Below are positions 5,505-12,408 of a stretch of DNA of 12,408 bases, piece by piece. This stretch comes from CAYNWK01 sp964400875 (GTDB taxonomy: Bacteria; Chloroflexota; Anaerolineae; Anaerolineales; UBA4823): positions 1 through 12,408 of the forward strand of contig CAYNWK010000131.1 in the NCBI GenBank assembly GCA_964400875.1, written 5' to 3'. The position numbers were made by a program, and so were the translations under genes. Every line of letters begins with the position of its first letter. Positions within the stretch are counted from its first letter, which is position 1. The notes below the pieces were generated by a model. The model was given only the letters and a program-made list of their open reading frames with translations. It ran no database searches and was not told the DNA's origin.

Positions 5505-6980
5505 TCAACAGAATTGCTTCAAAACCCGAATCGGTTCTCCAGCCGCGTCTCGGATGGTGACCTGGAGGGGCATTTGACCGGGGAGCGAATGGGTGGCGCA
5601 GCCGAAACAAGGATCGTAGGCGCGGAATGCCATTTCGACTTTGTTCAACAAGCCCTCGGTAATAATGGTACCAGATTTGATCAGGCTGCGGGCTGCTTTA
5701 TTAATCGACATGCTGATCGGCGCATAGTTGTTGGTCGTGCCGACGATCAGGTTCACTTGGGTCAGAATACCGCGTTCATCGGTGCAGTAATGGTGGGTGA
5801 GTGTGCCGCGTGGGGCTTCTACGATACCCACACCTTCCGTTGGAATCTCGGTTGGTACCCGGTGAACCTCATCGGAGGTTATCTCCGGATCAGTCGCAAG
5901 TTCAACCCAGCGTTCTGCAGCGTAGAGCAGCTCGATCAATCGGGCCCAGTGGATGGCCAATCGCTGGTGCACCGGTTTTCCGCCCAAGGTCTCGTAAAAC
6001 TTTTCGTAATGTTCCTGCGCCAGTGGGGTGGCCATCCCATCGGCGGCATTGAGCCGGGAAAGCGGAGTCGCAAAATAGACACCCGAATCTTTTCCGTCGA
6101 CGAACCCCTTCCAACCAACTTTTTTCAGATAGGGGAATTTGAGATACGTCCAGGGTTCGACGCGCTCTGCGATCCAATCGGTATATTCGTTGGGAGCGTA
6201 TTTACCGATGCGTTCGCCATCCGGCGCTACCACGCTGACTTTCCCATCATAAAAGTTGACTTTGTTCTCGTCATCCACCAGACCAATGGAATAGGTGTGG
6301 TGGGTATAGATATCTCCCAGGATAAGATCGACGTACTCCGGATTGCCCAACACCAGGTCGTTGAACAGTCCCAGGCTGAACTGCCCAAATTCGACCGCCC
6401 ACCGTCCCATCTCCTCGATCTCCTGGCGCTCCTCCTCGGTGATGTGTTTGGTGATCCCGCCTGGGATCGAGGTGCAGGGATGGACTTTCCTACCGCCGAT
6501 CTTCTCAACGACGTTATGACCGTATTTGCGTGCCTGTATGACCTGACCTCCGATTTCGAGCCCTACTTTGTGGATCACGCCCAAAATGTTTCGCTCTGCG
6601 ACAGGTGCATCGGGACCCATCACAAAATCGGGGCCGCCCAGCGCATAAAAATGCGTGGTGTGATCGGTTACGTAAAACGCCATGTATAAGAGTTCGCGCA
6701 GTTTTTTCGCCGCCGAAGGGGGATCAACTTTGTAAACCGCATCAGCGGCTTTGGCAGCCGCCATGTGGTGGGCTTCCGGGCAGACGCCGCAGATACGATT
6801 GGTGAGCAGGGGCATTTCTTCCACCGGCCGGCCAACGCAAAAGCGCTCGAAGCCGCGTAATTCAGGTATCTGAAAGTATGTATTCGCGACCTCGCCCTGT
6901 TCGTCAAGGAATATCTCGATCTTACCGTGACCTTCCAAGCGAGTAATCGGATCAATCGTGATACGTTCCATGATTACCAT
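5505..6980 (-). CDS. mvhA: NiFe hydrogenase large subunit, MvhA type (group 3 family)
   Basis: This catalytic subunit carries the NiFe(CN)2CO centre that splits or makes H2. Both nickel motifs are present: RICGVCP at 62-68 (Cys64, Cys67) and DPCFGCATH at 456-464 (Cys458, Cys461). The 27 residues after His464 form the maturation tail that the adjacent protease would remove. The N-terminal signature ITRLEGHGKI (12-21) is also intact. At 491 codons it is of normal length for MvhA/VhuA and related soluble hydrogenases. The longest frame begins at ATG 6980, but AGGAG touches that ATG directly. ATG 6971 (residue 4, MERITIDP) has the proper 9-10 base spacing and is the likelier start. It is 3 bases from mvhG. 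Together with MvhG and MvhD it should feed H2 electrons to HdrA. It has no twin-arginine signal and is cytoplasmic. Confidence 0.95.
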   Translation of the reverse strand: MVIMERITIDPITRLEGHGKIEIFLDEQGEVANTYFQIPELRGFERFCVGRPVEEMPLLTNRICGVCPEAHHMAAAKAADAVYKVDPPSAAKKLRELLYMAFYVTDHTTHFYALGGPDFVMGPDAPVAERNILGVIHKVGLEIGGQVIQARKYGHNVVEKIGGRKVHPCTSIPGGITKHITEEERQEIEEMGRWAVEFGQFSLGLFNDLVLGNPEYVDLILGDIYTHHTYSIGLVDDENKVNFYDGKVSVVAPDGERIGKYAPNEYTDWIAERVEPWTYLKFPYLKKVGWKGFVDGKDSGVYFATPLSRLNAADGMATPLAQEHYEKFYETLGGKPVHQRLAIHWARLIELLYAAERWVELATDPEITSDEVHRVPTEIPTEGVGIVEAPRGTLTHHYCTDERGILTQVNLIVGTTNNYAPISMSINKAARSLIKSGTIITEGLLNKVEMAFRAYDPCFGCATHSLPGQMPLQVTIRDAAGEPIRVLKQFC

Positions 6981-6983
6981 CTC

Positions 6984-7994
6984 CTATTTATCCTCCCAGG
7001 CTGATTTCGCGGCGCGGAGCAAAGACCCTGCCAGGTTGAACCGGTAAAATTGACCTGCTGGATCGGGAATTCCATCCAAGATCGCTTCGATCTCTGCGGG
7101 ATCGTTGCTGTCGATCACGGAGGCGTATGAAGCGATCAAACGAGCCCCATAGTCAAGCACGCCTTCAGCCGGGCCATAACAACCAATGCACTGCGCCCCA
7201 GCCGAAGGACACAAGGCGCCACAGCCCTGGCGGGTGGCAGGACCGTTGCAAGGGATGCCCTGTTCAAGCAAGCACAGCTGCGGATCAATGTGCTCAACCG
7301 ATTGAATTCTACGAAACGCCTTGATCTTCTTAACGTCGCGTTCCCGGGGGCAATCATCGCAAACTGTTGAGCCGCCAGCGCCGATTGTCGCACCGGAGGG
7401 CGGCAAGGTAGCTTCACCGTTTAGGACCTGGATCACCAGGTCGATCACAGCCGCGATTTGATGGGATTCCGGAGGGCAGCCGGGCATGTAGTAGTCGACC
7501 GGAACAACCTGATCGAGCGTTTTGAGCACCGGGTAGAACTGTGGGAGGTGGATCTCGCCTTCCGGCATGGAATAACTCGTTTGAGGACGAAGATCTTCTG
7601 GATTTTCTGTGGAGACGCCGCTATACACAGCATCGAATACTGATTTTCTCGAACCAAGATTGGCAAGACCCGGGATACAGCCTTCGGTTGCACAAGAACC
7701 GAAGGCGACCAAAATCTGCGACTTTCTTCGCAGCAGGTGGGCCAGCTCTTCGTTTTCGGAGTTCCGAATCCCGCCGTTGAAAAGCGTGAGCAGGATCGAA
7801 TTGTCCGGCATGGCTTCGACGTCTTTATACTTGGCATCCATTGCTACGGGCCAAAAGACAACCTCGAAATTAGCGTCTACATCGAGGATCTTTTCGTGGA
7901 TGTTCAAGACCGCGATCTCGCATCCGCCGCAGGATGCGGCCCAGTACATAGCAAATTTCGGTTTTCCATTAGATGAACCGTTATTGGAGCTCAT
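6984..7994 (-). CDS. mvhG: NiFe hydrogenase small subunit, MvhG type
   Basis: This electron-transfer subunit pairs with MvhA. The proximal [4Fe-4S] ligands are in order: SCGGCE (Cys22, Cys25), GSCATEGC (Cys101) and MPGCPPE (Cys173). The C-terminal third has eight more cysteines (212, 215, 241, 249, 258, 262, 269, 272) that can supply the medial and distal clusters, as expected for MvhG/FrhG-like subunits. At 336 residues it is slightly longer than many family members. It lacks a twin-arginine signal peptide, consistent with a cytoplasmic enzyme. Its ATG overlaps the mvhD stop as ATGA, implying coupled translation. The order mvhD-mvhG-mvhA is the one seen in methanogen mvh operons. Confidence 0.95.
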   Translation of the reverse strand: MSSNNGSSNGKPKFAMYWAASCGGCEIAVLNIHEKILDVDANFEVVFWPVAMDAKYKDVEAMPDNSILLTLFNGGIRNSENEELAHLLRRKSQILVAFGSCATEGCIPGLANLGSRKSVFDAVYSGVSTENPEDLRPQTSYSMPEGEIHLPQFYPVLKTLDQVVPVDYYMPGCPPESHQIAAVIDLVIQVLNGEATLPPSGATIGAGGSTVCDDCPRERDVKKIKAFRRIQSVEHIDPQLCLLEQGIPCNGPATRQGCGALCPSAGAQCIGCYGPAEGVLDYGARLIASYASVIDSNDPAEIEAILDGIPDPAGQFYRFNLAGSLLRAAKSAWEDK

Positions 7995-8479
7995 GCGGCC
8001 ACCTCAACCTCTTCCATGTCCGTTTCTGGAAGGCTCGTTACTTCGTGATGCCCGTCGCCGTTGTTCCATTGAGGCCAATTTAACGGACCAAGTTCGCGGA
8101 CCTCTTCGACCATGGTGGTGATCTCATGCGCCAGGCGCACGCCTTCCGCCGCGCTGGCCCAAACCAACTTGATCCTGCCAGCTTCGACGCCCATCTGCAC
8201 CAGGGTGCGTTTCAATAGAAGGTACCGGCGGAGCGCTTTGTAATTTTGCTCAATGTAATGGCATTCTCCAGGATGACAACCGGTGATCAACACGCCGTCC
8301 GCGCCGCCTGATAAGGCTTTTAACACGAATGTCGGATCAAGCCGCCCCGAACACATCAGACGGACCAGACGCACGTTCGGTGGGTACTTGGTCCGCGCGG
8401 TCCCGGCCAGATCCGCGGCGCGGTAACTGCACCAGTTGCAGGTAAAGCCGATGATCACGGGTTCGAACGTTTCAGTCAT
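7991..8479 (-). CDS. mvhD: MvhD/FlpD-type iron-sulfur subunit linking hydrogenase to HdrA
   Basis: This small [2Fe-2S] protein passes electrons from the hydrogenase to HdrA in the Mvh-Hdr complex. The five conserved cysteines are seen: FTCNWCSY (Cys14, Cys17), RLMCSGRLDP (Cys43) and TGCHPGECHY (Cys68, Cys73). The core domain covers about residues 7-135. A glycine/acid-rich tail (137-162) extends past it and is probably flexible. GGAGG lies 6 bases before the ATG. It sits 17 bases after hdrA and overlaps mvhG by 4 bases. Neighbouring MvhA and MvhG make the partner unambiguous; in other organisms the same domain can be fused to HdrA or serve formate dehydrogenase. Confidence 0.95.
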   Translation of the reverse strand: MTETFEPVIIGFTCNWCSYRAADLAGTARTKYPPNVRLVRLMCSGRLDPTFVLKALSGGADGVLITGCHPGECHYIEQNYKALRRYLLLKRTLVQMGVEAGRIKLVWASAAEGVRLAHEITTMVEEVRELGPLNWPQWNNGDGHHEVTSLPETDMEEVEVAA

Positions 8480-8496
8480 AGTCAGCCTCCAAAGGA

Positions 8497-10539
8497 TCAG
8501 TCAGTCGCTGCTACCGGTGCGTAGTCCAAATTGAGCATCAAAAGACCTTCAATTTGGGAGAGAACTTGCTCATTGCTGAAGACCGTGCCGGTGATTGCCC
8601 CAGCCGGACAAGCGGCTACGCATGTGCCGCAACCCTGGCACAGGGCAGGGTTAATCTCCGTGACCTGGCGATCCTCGATAAATGTTATAGCGTTGAATGG
8701 ACACAGGTCATTGCAGATCCGGCAGCCGGAGCATTTCTCCTCGTTGACGCTGGCTCGAATTGGCTCGAGAGCGATCTCACCCTGTTGAATGCGTCCCAAC
8801 ACACGGGCGGCGGCTGCAGCGCCTTGGGCAACGCTTGAAGGGATATCCTTGGGTCCTTGAGCGCACCCACAAATGAAGATGCCTTCAGTCATGGTCGCTA
8901 CAGGGTCTAGCTTGGGATGTTTTTCGATGAACCACCCGTTGGAACTGCATGAAATGCCGAATAATTGGGCGACCGCATCAGAATCGTGACGCGGTTCAAG
9001 ACCGGCTGACAGGATGACCATGTCTACCGGAATGCGGCGTTGTTTCCCTGCCAGGGTGTCCTCTACCTGGATGATCAGCTTGCCTTCTTCACCGGGAAGC
9101 CTAGCGGCGTCGGTGACTTCGGCAACTTTGCCGCGCACAAACAAGGTGCCTTCTTCCAGGATGCGCTGGTAGAACTCGTCATATTCCTTATAGGCTGTGC
9201 GCATGTCGATGTAGAAGTTGTAGACCGTAGCGCCGGTACGTTCGTGGACCAAGTGGGCGAATTTGAGTCCCTGCATGCAGCAAATTACTGAGCAATAGTT
9301 ATTAAAGTTTCTATCCCGGCTGCCAACACAGTGTATGATGCCTACGGATTTGGGTTGGGTCACCCCATCACGCAGGACGATACTGCCGTTCGTAGGACCG
9401 GCTGAGTTGCTTAGTCGTTCGAATTCGAGGCTGGTGAATACATTGGCCAGTCGACCGTAACCATAATTGGTCACTCTGCGAGGATCGAATAGATCGTATC
9501 CCGTTGCCAGGATGATGTTGCCCACCTGGATAGTGAAAAATTCATCTTCTTGTTCGAAATCAATCGCTTCGGTCGGGCAGAATTTTTCACAGGCTTTGCA
9601 GGTTCCCCTTTGGAAGTAGATACAATTCTCGACGTCAATAACCGGGTACTTTGGCACGGCTTGAGGGAAGGGCGTGTAGACAGCTTTGCGGTAACCCAAT
9701 CCGGCTTCATAAACCTCGTCGATCACTTTCTTCGGACATTTTTCCTGGCAGATGCCACAACCCGTGCAAAGCTCTTCATTGATGTAGCGGGCTTTCTTCC
9801 GGATCGTAACGGTGAAGTTGCCTACATAGCCATCGACGTTGGTCACCTCACTCCAGGTCAGCATAGTGATATTGGGATGCGAGCCAACAGAGACCATCTT
9901 GGGCGTCAAGATACAAGCGGAACAGTCCAAAGTTGGGAAGGTTTTGTCGAACTGCGCCATATGACCGCCGATCGAAGGCTCCCGCTCCACCACATAGACT
10001 GGGAAACCCGCGTCGGCGAGCTCAAGAGCGGCCTGAATACCGGCGATACCGCCGCCGACAACCAATGTCGCCGGTTCGATGGGTACGTGTAACGGTTCAA
10101 GCGGTTCGTCATGGATGACGCGTTCCACGCCACCTGAAATCACGGCTTTAGATTTTTGCGTGGCTGCTTCTTTATCGGTGTGCACCCAGGATACCTGCTC
10201 ACGGATGGAAACCAGTTCGCACAAGAACGGGTTCAATCCAGCCCGGTCACACGCCTTGCGGAAGGTTTGTTCGTGAAGGTGAGGCGAGCAGGCCGCCACA
10301 ACTACTCGTGTTAGACCCTTCTCCTTGATATCTTGTTCGATCAGTTCCTGGCCAAGGCTAGAACACATAAATTTGTAATCTCGAGCTACGACCACCCCCC
10401 GGTCTTTAAGCTCGCGACCGGCCCAAGTAGCGACATCATCAACATCTACCACGCCGGCGATATTGCTGCCACAGTGGCAGACATAAACACCGATGCGTTC
10501 TCCTGGTTCTGTTTGAGGATTCTTGTCTTCTGGGGACAT
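8497..10539 (-). CDS. hdrA: Heterodisulfide reductase-like subunit A (FAD, multiple [4Fe-4S]), electron-bifurcating core
   Basis: At 680 residues this is full-length HdrA. An N-terminal domain with CHC (21, 23), Cys59 and Cys84 fits the family's extra cluster site. A Rossmann FAD motif VVGGGIAG lies at 160-167, and the HdrA-specific DCSACILTPK is at 205-214. An inserted ferredoxin domain has CTGCGICQEKCP (258-269) and a second set C306-x7-C314-x2-C317-x3-C321. A cysteine group CVGSRDRN..YCSVICC lies at 404-421. A C-terminal two-cluster ferredoxin has CSGCRICNDLCP (603-614) and CQGCGTCVAACP (634-645). In methanogens this flavin splits electrons from MvhD between ferredoxin and HdrB/HdrC. All ligands look intact. 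GGGAGG precedes the ATG by about 8 bases. It lies 20 bases after hdrB. Bifurcation here is inferred from homology and gene context. Confidence 0.96.
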   Translation of the reverse strand: MSPEDKNPQTEPGERIGVYVCHCGSNIAGVVDVDDVATWAGRELKDRGVVVARDYKFMCSSLGQELIEQDIKEKGLTRVVVAACSPHLHEQTFRKACDRAGLNPFLCELVSIREQVSWVHTDKEAATQKSKAVISGGVERVIHDEPLEPLHVPIEPATLVVGGGIAGIQAALELADAGFPVYVVEREPSIGGHMAQFDKTFPTLDCSACILTPKMVSVGSHPNITMLTWSEVTNVDGYVGNFTVTIRKKARYINEELCTGCGICQEKCPKKVIDEVYEAGLGYRKAVYTPFPQAVPKYPVIDVENCIYFQRGTCKACEKFCPTEAIDFEQEDEFFTIQVGNIILATGYDLFDPRRVTNYGYGRLANVFTSLEFERLSNSAGPTNGSIVLRDGVTQPKSVGIIHCVGSRDRNFNNYCSVICCMQGLKFAHLVHERTGATVYNFYIDMRTAYKEYDEFYQRILEEGTLFVRGKVAEVTDAARLPGEEGKLIIQVEDTLAGKQRRIPVDMVILSAGLEPRHDSDAVAQLFGISCSSNGWFIEKHPKLDPVATMTEGIFICGCAQGPKDIPSSVAQGAAAAARVLGRIQQGEIALEPIRASVNEEKCSGCRICNDLCPFNAITFIEDRQVTEINPALCQGCGTCVAACPAGAITGTVFSNEQVLSQIEGLLMLNLDYAPVAATD

Positions 10540-10559
10540 AAAGCTACCTCCCTTGCGCG

Positions 10560-11546
10560 TTATTGCTCATCGCTATCATCGCCCGGCATGGTCGGCATGG
10601 GCAGGCCGGTTTTCTTCTTACGTCTCGGCTGCTTCCGAGTTTCTTCTACCGGGACTTCTACGCCAATTCGGCTCATCGCCGCACGAGCGCTGACCAGCTC
10701 CTTGCCGAATCCAAGATCCTTCGGGTCCAGGCCGAAGGCCAAGCCAATCAGTTGGGTGAAAAACAAGATCGGCATGTGGTAGTTCGTTTGGAAATAGTGG
10801 TTGGTTTCACCCTGATAGGCATCGAGGTTCATCTGACACATTGGGCAAAGCGTGGCCATAACGTCCGCGTTATACTGATCGGCGCCGTGAATCAATCGCC
10901 GGATTAGCTCGAAGGCCATCGGGGGACTAATTTGGGTCATGTGCCCGCCACAACAATGGGTTTTAAGAGGGAAGTCGATTACTTCCGCGCCTAAAGCCTT
11001 GAGCAACCGGTCCAGCTCGGTAGGGTATTCAAAATCCGACCAGCGTTTCTCATAATCCGGTCGGGGTACCATACAACCCAGGTAAGGGGCTACCCGGAGT
11101 CCGGTCAGCGGTTTCACGACTAGACTTTCGATTTTATCCAGGCCGATATCGTTGATCAGGACGTCCAGCAGGTGTCGAATTTCCAATGTTCCCGCGTCGT
11201 AATGCAAGCCGCCGGCAGCAAGGGCTTCGTTGACTTTAACCCCAAGCACAGGTCGTTCGAGCATGAAATGGTCGGCTTTGGCGAGATTAAGGTAGCAAGC
11301 GCTGCAAGGCGCTACGATCGATCTGGTACCGTTTGCTTGCTGTGAGGCAAGCGCCAGGTTCCGGCTGATTAGGGAGTAAGCCGGGATCAGGTTGATGCCC
11401 AAATATTCTGTTGCACCGCAGCAGTTCCAATCGTGGATTTCTTGCAATTCCAAGCCGAGCGGTTTGCTAATGGCCAAAAGAGAGTCGTGATAAGCAACTG
11501 CGCTGCTTTCCATCGAGCAGCCGGGATAATAGAGATATCCGCTCAT
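10560..11546 (-). CDS. hdrB: Heterodisulfide reductase-like subunit B (two CCG domains)
   Basis: This is the probable disulfide-reducing catalytic subunit. Two CCG motifs (C-xn-CCG-xn-CxxC) are complete: Cys10, Cys42-Cys43, Cys81 and Cys84, then Cys158, Cys198-Cys199, Cys234 and Cys237. These bind the two non-cubane iron-sulfur clusters of HdrB. The fold covers about residues 1-275. Beyond it lies an unusual tail (about 300-328) with a basic run (RRKKK near 308-312) and then an acidic end (GDDSDEQ). Its ATG overlaps the hdrC stop as ATGA, so hdrC and hdrB are translationally coupled. In methanogens the substrate is CoM-S-S-CoB; the substrate in this organism cannot be inferred from sequence. 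Confidence 0.95.
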   Translation of the reverse strand: MSGYLYYPGCSMESSAVAYHDSLLAISKPLGLELQEIHDWNCCGATEYLGINLIPAYSLISRNLALASQQANGTRSIVAPCSACYLNLAKADHFMLERPVLGVKVNEALAAGGLHYDAGTLEIRHLLDVLINDIGLDKIESLVVKPLTGLRVAPYLGCMVPRPDYEKRWSDFEYPTELDRLLKALGAEVIDFPLKTHCCGGHMTQISPPMAFELIRRLIHGADQYNADVMATLCPMCQMNLDAYQGETNHYFQTNYHMPILFFTQLIGLAFGLDPKDLGFGKELVSARAAMSRIGVEVPVEETRKQPRRKKKTGLPMPTMPGDDSDEQ

Positions 11547-12145
11547 GAGGTTAGCTCCAATTCCTTGGCCCGATCGAGGATAGCCTTGAGTTGATCGATA
11601 GCATCAATCCTGTGGGGCATAATGTCCATGCGTTTCTTGGTGAGCATTCCAAACCCCATGGGCGCCATGCTGGGCAATCGTAAGGGGTAATGCTTTAGAT
11701 AGTGGCGGGTTGCCAGGCCAAATTCATAACTTCTGCCGTAATTTTCGACCATATCCACAAACGTCCTAGAGAAGTCGGGTGCGGTTGAGTCTGCGTAAAG
11801 TTTTTCTTTAATGGCCATACCCTTAAGGGTGTACATCACATCCGTAATGTGTACTTCTTGAGGGCAGCGCACGACACAGTGGTAACAAGATACGCAGATC
11901 CAGGGGGTGTTGCTGCGTAATGCTTCTTCGCGAAAGCCGGCCCTGATCATGGCGAACAACATGCGCGGCGTATGGTCCATGTCCGCAGCTGAGGGACACG
12001 ACCCGCCGCACGTCCCACACTGGATGCACATCTCTAAACGAGACACCCCCGCGGTTGCTGAGCTAACTTCTTCGAGAAAACGAAGATTGGGGTTGGCCGT
12101 TTTTAGCGGTGGCGCCGTATCCGGAGAAATCGTTTGTGAAGACAA
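11543..12145 (-). CDS. hdrC: Heterodisulfide reductase-like subunit C (two [4Fe-4S] clusters), TTG start
   Basis: This small ferredoxin-type subunit relays electrons from HdrA to HdrB. Two classic motifs are present: CIQCGTCGGSCP at 40-51 (Cys40, 43, 46, 50) and CVSCYHCVVRCP at 84-95 (Cys84, 87, 90, 94). The rest (about 100-200) is helical. The length of 200 residues is normal for HdrC. The start is TTG at 12145: GGAGGTGAC lies 6 bases before it, a stop codon in frame at 12151-12149 excludes any earlier start, and the next in-frame ATG (residue 39) would cut into the first cluster motif. It is the first gene of the operon and overlaps hdrB by 4 bases. Confidence 0.95.
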   Translation of the reverse strand: MSSQTISPDTAPPLKTANPNLRFLEEVSSATAGVSRLEMCIQCGTCGGSCPSAADMDHTPRMLFAMIRAGFREEALRSNTPWICVSCYHCVVRCPQEVHITDVMYTLKGMAIKEKLYADSTAPDFSRTFVDMVENYGRSYEFGLATRHYLKHYPLRLPSMAPMGFGMLTKKRMDIMPHRIDAIDQLKAILDRAKELELTS

Positions 12146-12247
12146 ATGTCACCTCCAGAGCGATCTGCTGAGGTATCCGGAAATCGTATTTAATTCTCGA
12201 TAATTGATATTTTTCTCGAAGTTGCCTGGATGCTCGCTGCTAAGCTT

Positions 12248-12275
12248 ATTCTAGGAAAAATAAACAATCACCCAA
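12248..12275 (-). promoter_or_regulatory. Candidate sigma-70-type promoter of the hdr/mvh operon
   Basis: On the minus strand, TTGGGT (12275-12270) and TAGAAT (12253-12248) are separated by 16 bases. The -10 matches the consensus at 5 of 6 positions and the -35 at its first three. It would start transcription near 12241 and leave a leader of about 95 bases before the TTG start of hdrC. The match is plausible but unproven; the surrounding DNA is AT-rich and chance matches are easy. Confidence 0.4.
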
Positions 12276-12286
12276 CATGATTAGTA

Positions 12287-12302
12287 TGTGAAATCTGGCA
12301 CA
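12287..12302. promoter_or_regulatory. CRP/FNR-like operator upstream of the hdr/mvh operon
   Basis: TGTGA-N6-GCACA matches the CRP consensus TGTGA-N6-TCACA at 9 of 10 fixed positions. It sits just upstream of the candidate -35 box, centred about 53 bases before the inferred start site, a position from which a CRP-family activator could act. Whether this organism has such a regulator is unknown; the operon's own cyclic-nucleotide-domain protein has no DNA-binding domain. Confidence 0.35.
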
Positions 12303-12330
12303 AACTAACCAGTAACAAAAAGCATTCGAT

Positions 12331-12341
12331 TTTGTGACAAA
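12331..12341. repeat. Short perfect palindrome in the operon's upstream region
   Basis: TTTGT-G-ACAAA is an 11-base inverted repeat about 90 bases upstream of the candidate start of transcription. It could be an operator half of a larger site or chance in AT-rich DNA. Nothing else recognisable lies between 12342 and the right edge. Confidence 0.25.
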
Positions 12342-12408
12342 CGTAACTAATAAATTTTGTCCATTATTAATTCGTAAATTTAGCGTTCAATCAGCTTATT
12401 CCGGCATC

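Noticed and set aside
5514..6689. Long plus-strand open frame of 391 codons
   Set aside because: It lies antisense to mvhA, whose motifs and length are unmistakable; the translation shows no family feature and arises from the GC pattern of the real gene.
7609..8121. Plus-strand open frame of 170 codons
   Set aside because: It is antisense to mvhG and mvhD and carries no recognisable motif.
9550..10092. Plus-strand open frame of 180 codons
   Set aside because: It is antisense to the FAD and ferredoxin regions of hdrA.
12133..12146. TTTGT-N4-ACAAA as a DNA operator
   Set aside because: It lies over the start codon of hdrC, and similar short AT repeats occur by chance; only the possible RNA hairpin was kept as a low-interest note.
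1..12408. Search for CRISPR arrays, tRNA or rRNA genes, transposases and phage genes
   Set aside because: No direct-repeat array, tRNA-like cloverleaf, rRNA segment or mobile-element protein motif was seen on reading both strands.

Overview
The window looks like a piece of a bacterial chromosome from an anaerobe, most likely a Chloroflexota (Anaerolineae-like) organism. That assignment is inference. It rests on the mix of a SARP-type regulator with a long N-terminal extension, an ECF sigma factor with a small membrane partner, and a bacterial Hdr/Mvh cluster. No rRNA, tRNA, CRISPR array, insertion sequence or phage gene is visible.

Layout. (1) Bases 1-950, minus strand: the first 316 codons of a transcriptional regulator that runs off the left edge. 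Its SARP/OmpR-type winged helix only begins near residue 278. (2) Bases 951-1249: a divergent intergenic region. (3) Bases 1250-2160, plus strand: an ECF sigma factor overlapping by 4 bases a 105-residue membrane protein, a candidate non-canonical anti-sigma partner. (4) Bases 2271-2699, minus strand: an unrecognised helical protein. (5) Bases 2786-4375, plus strand: a patatin-like lipid acyl hydrolase and an alpha/beta-hydrolase esterase, 45 bases apart. (6) Bases 4376-4492: a convergent gap with a strong hairpin that probably terminates both sides. (7) Bases 4493-12145, minus strand: one compact operon in the order hdrC-hdrB-hdrA-mvhD-mvhG-mvhA-hydrogenase maturation protease-stand-alone cyclic-nucleotide-binding-domain protein. 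(8) Bases 12146-12408: its AT-rich upstream region with a candidate promoter and a CRP-like palindrome.

How the operon would work. MvhA and MvhG form a NiFe hydrogenase and MvhD wires it to HdrA. HdrA carries the FAD expected to split electron pairs. HdrC and HdrB carry one branch to a disulfide-type acceptor on HdrB's two cysteine-rich cluster sites, and the other branch goes to ferredoxin or a similar low-potential carrier. All cofactor ligand motifs appear intact. The encoded protease would clip the 27-residue tail of MvhA after nickel insertion. In methanogens the acceptor is CoM-S-S-CoB. Nothing in this window indicates CoM or CoB metabolism, so the physiological acceptor here is open. 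The operon's last gene, a sensor domain with no DNA-binding part and an apparently missing phosphate-binding arginine, is the least explained member.
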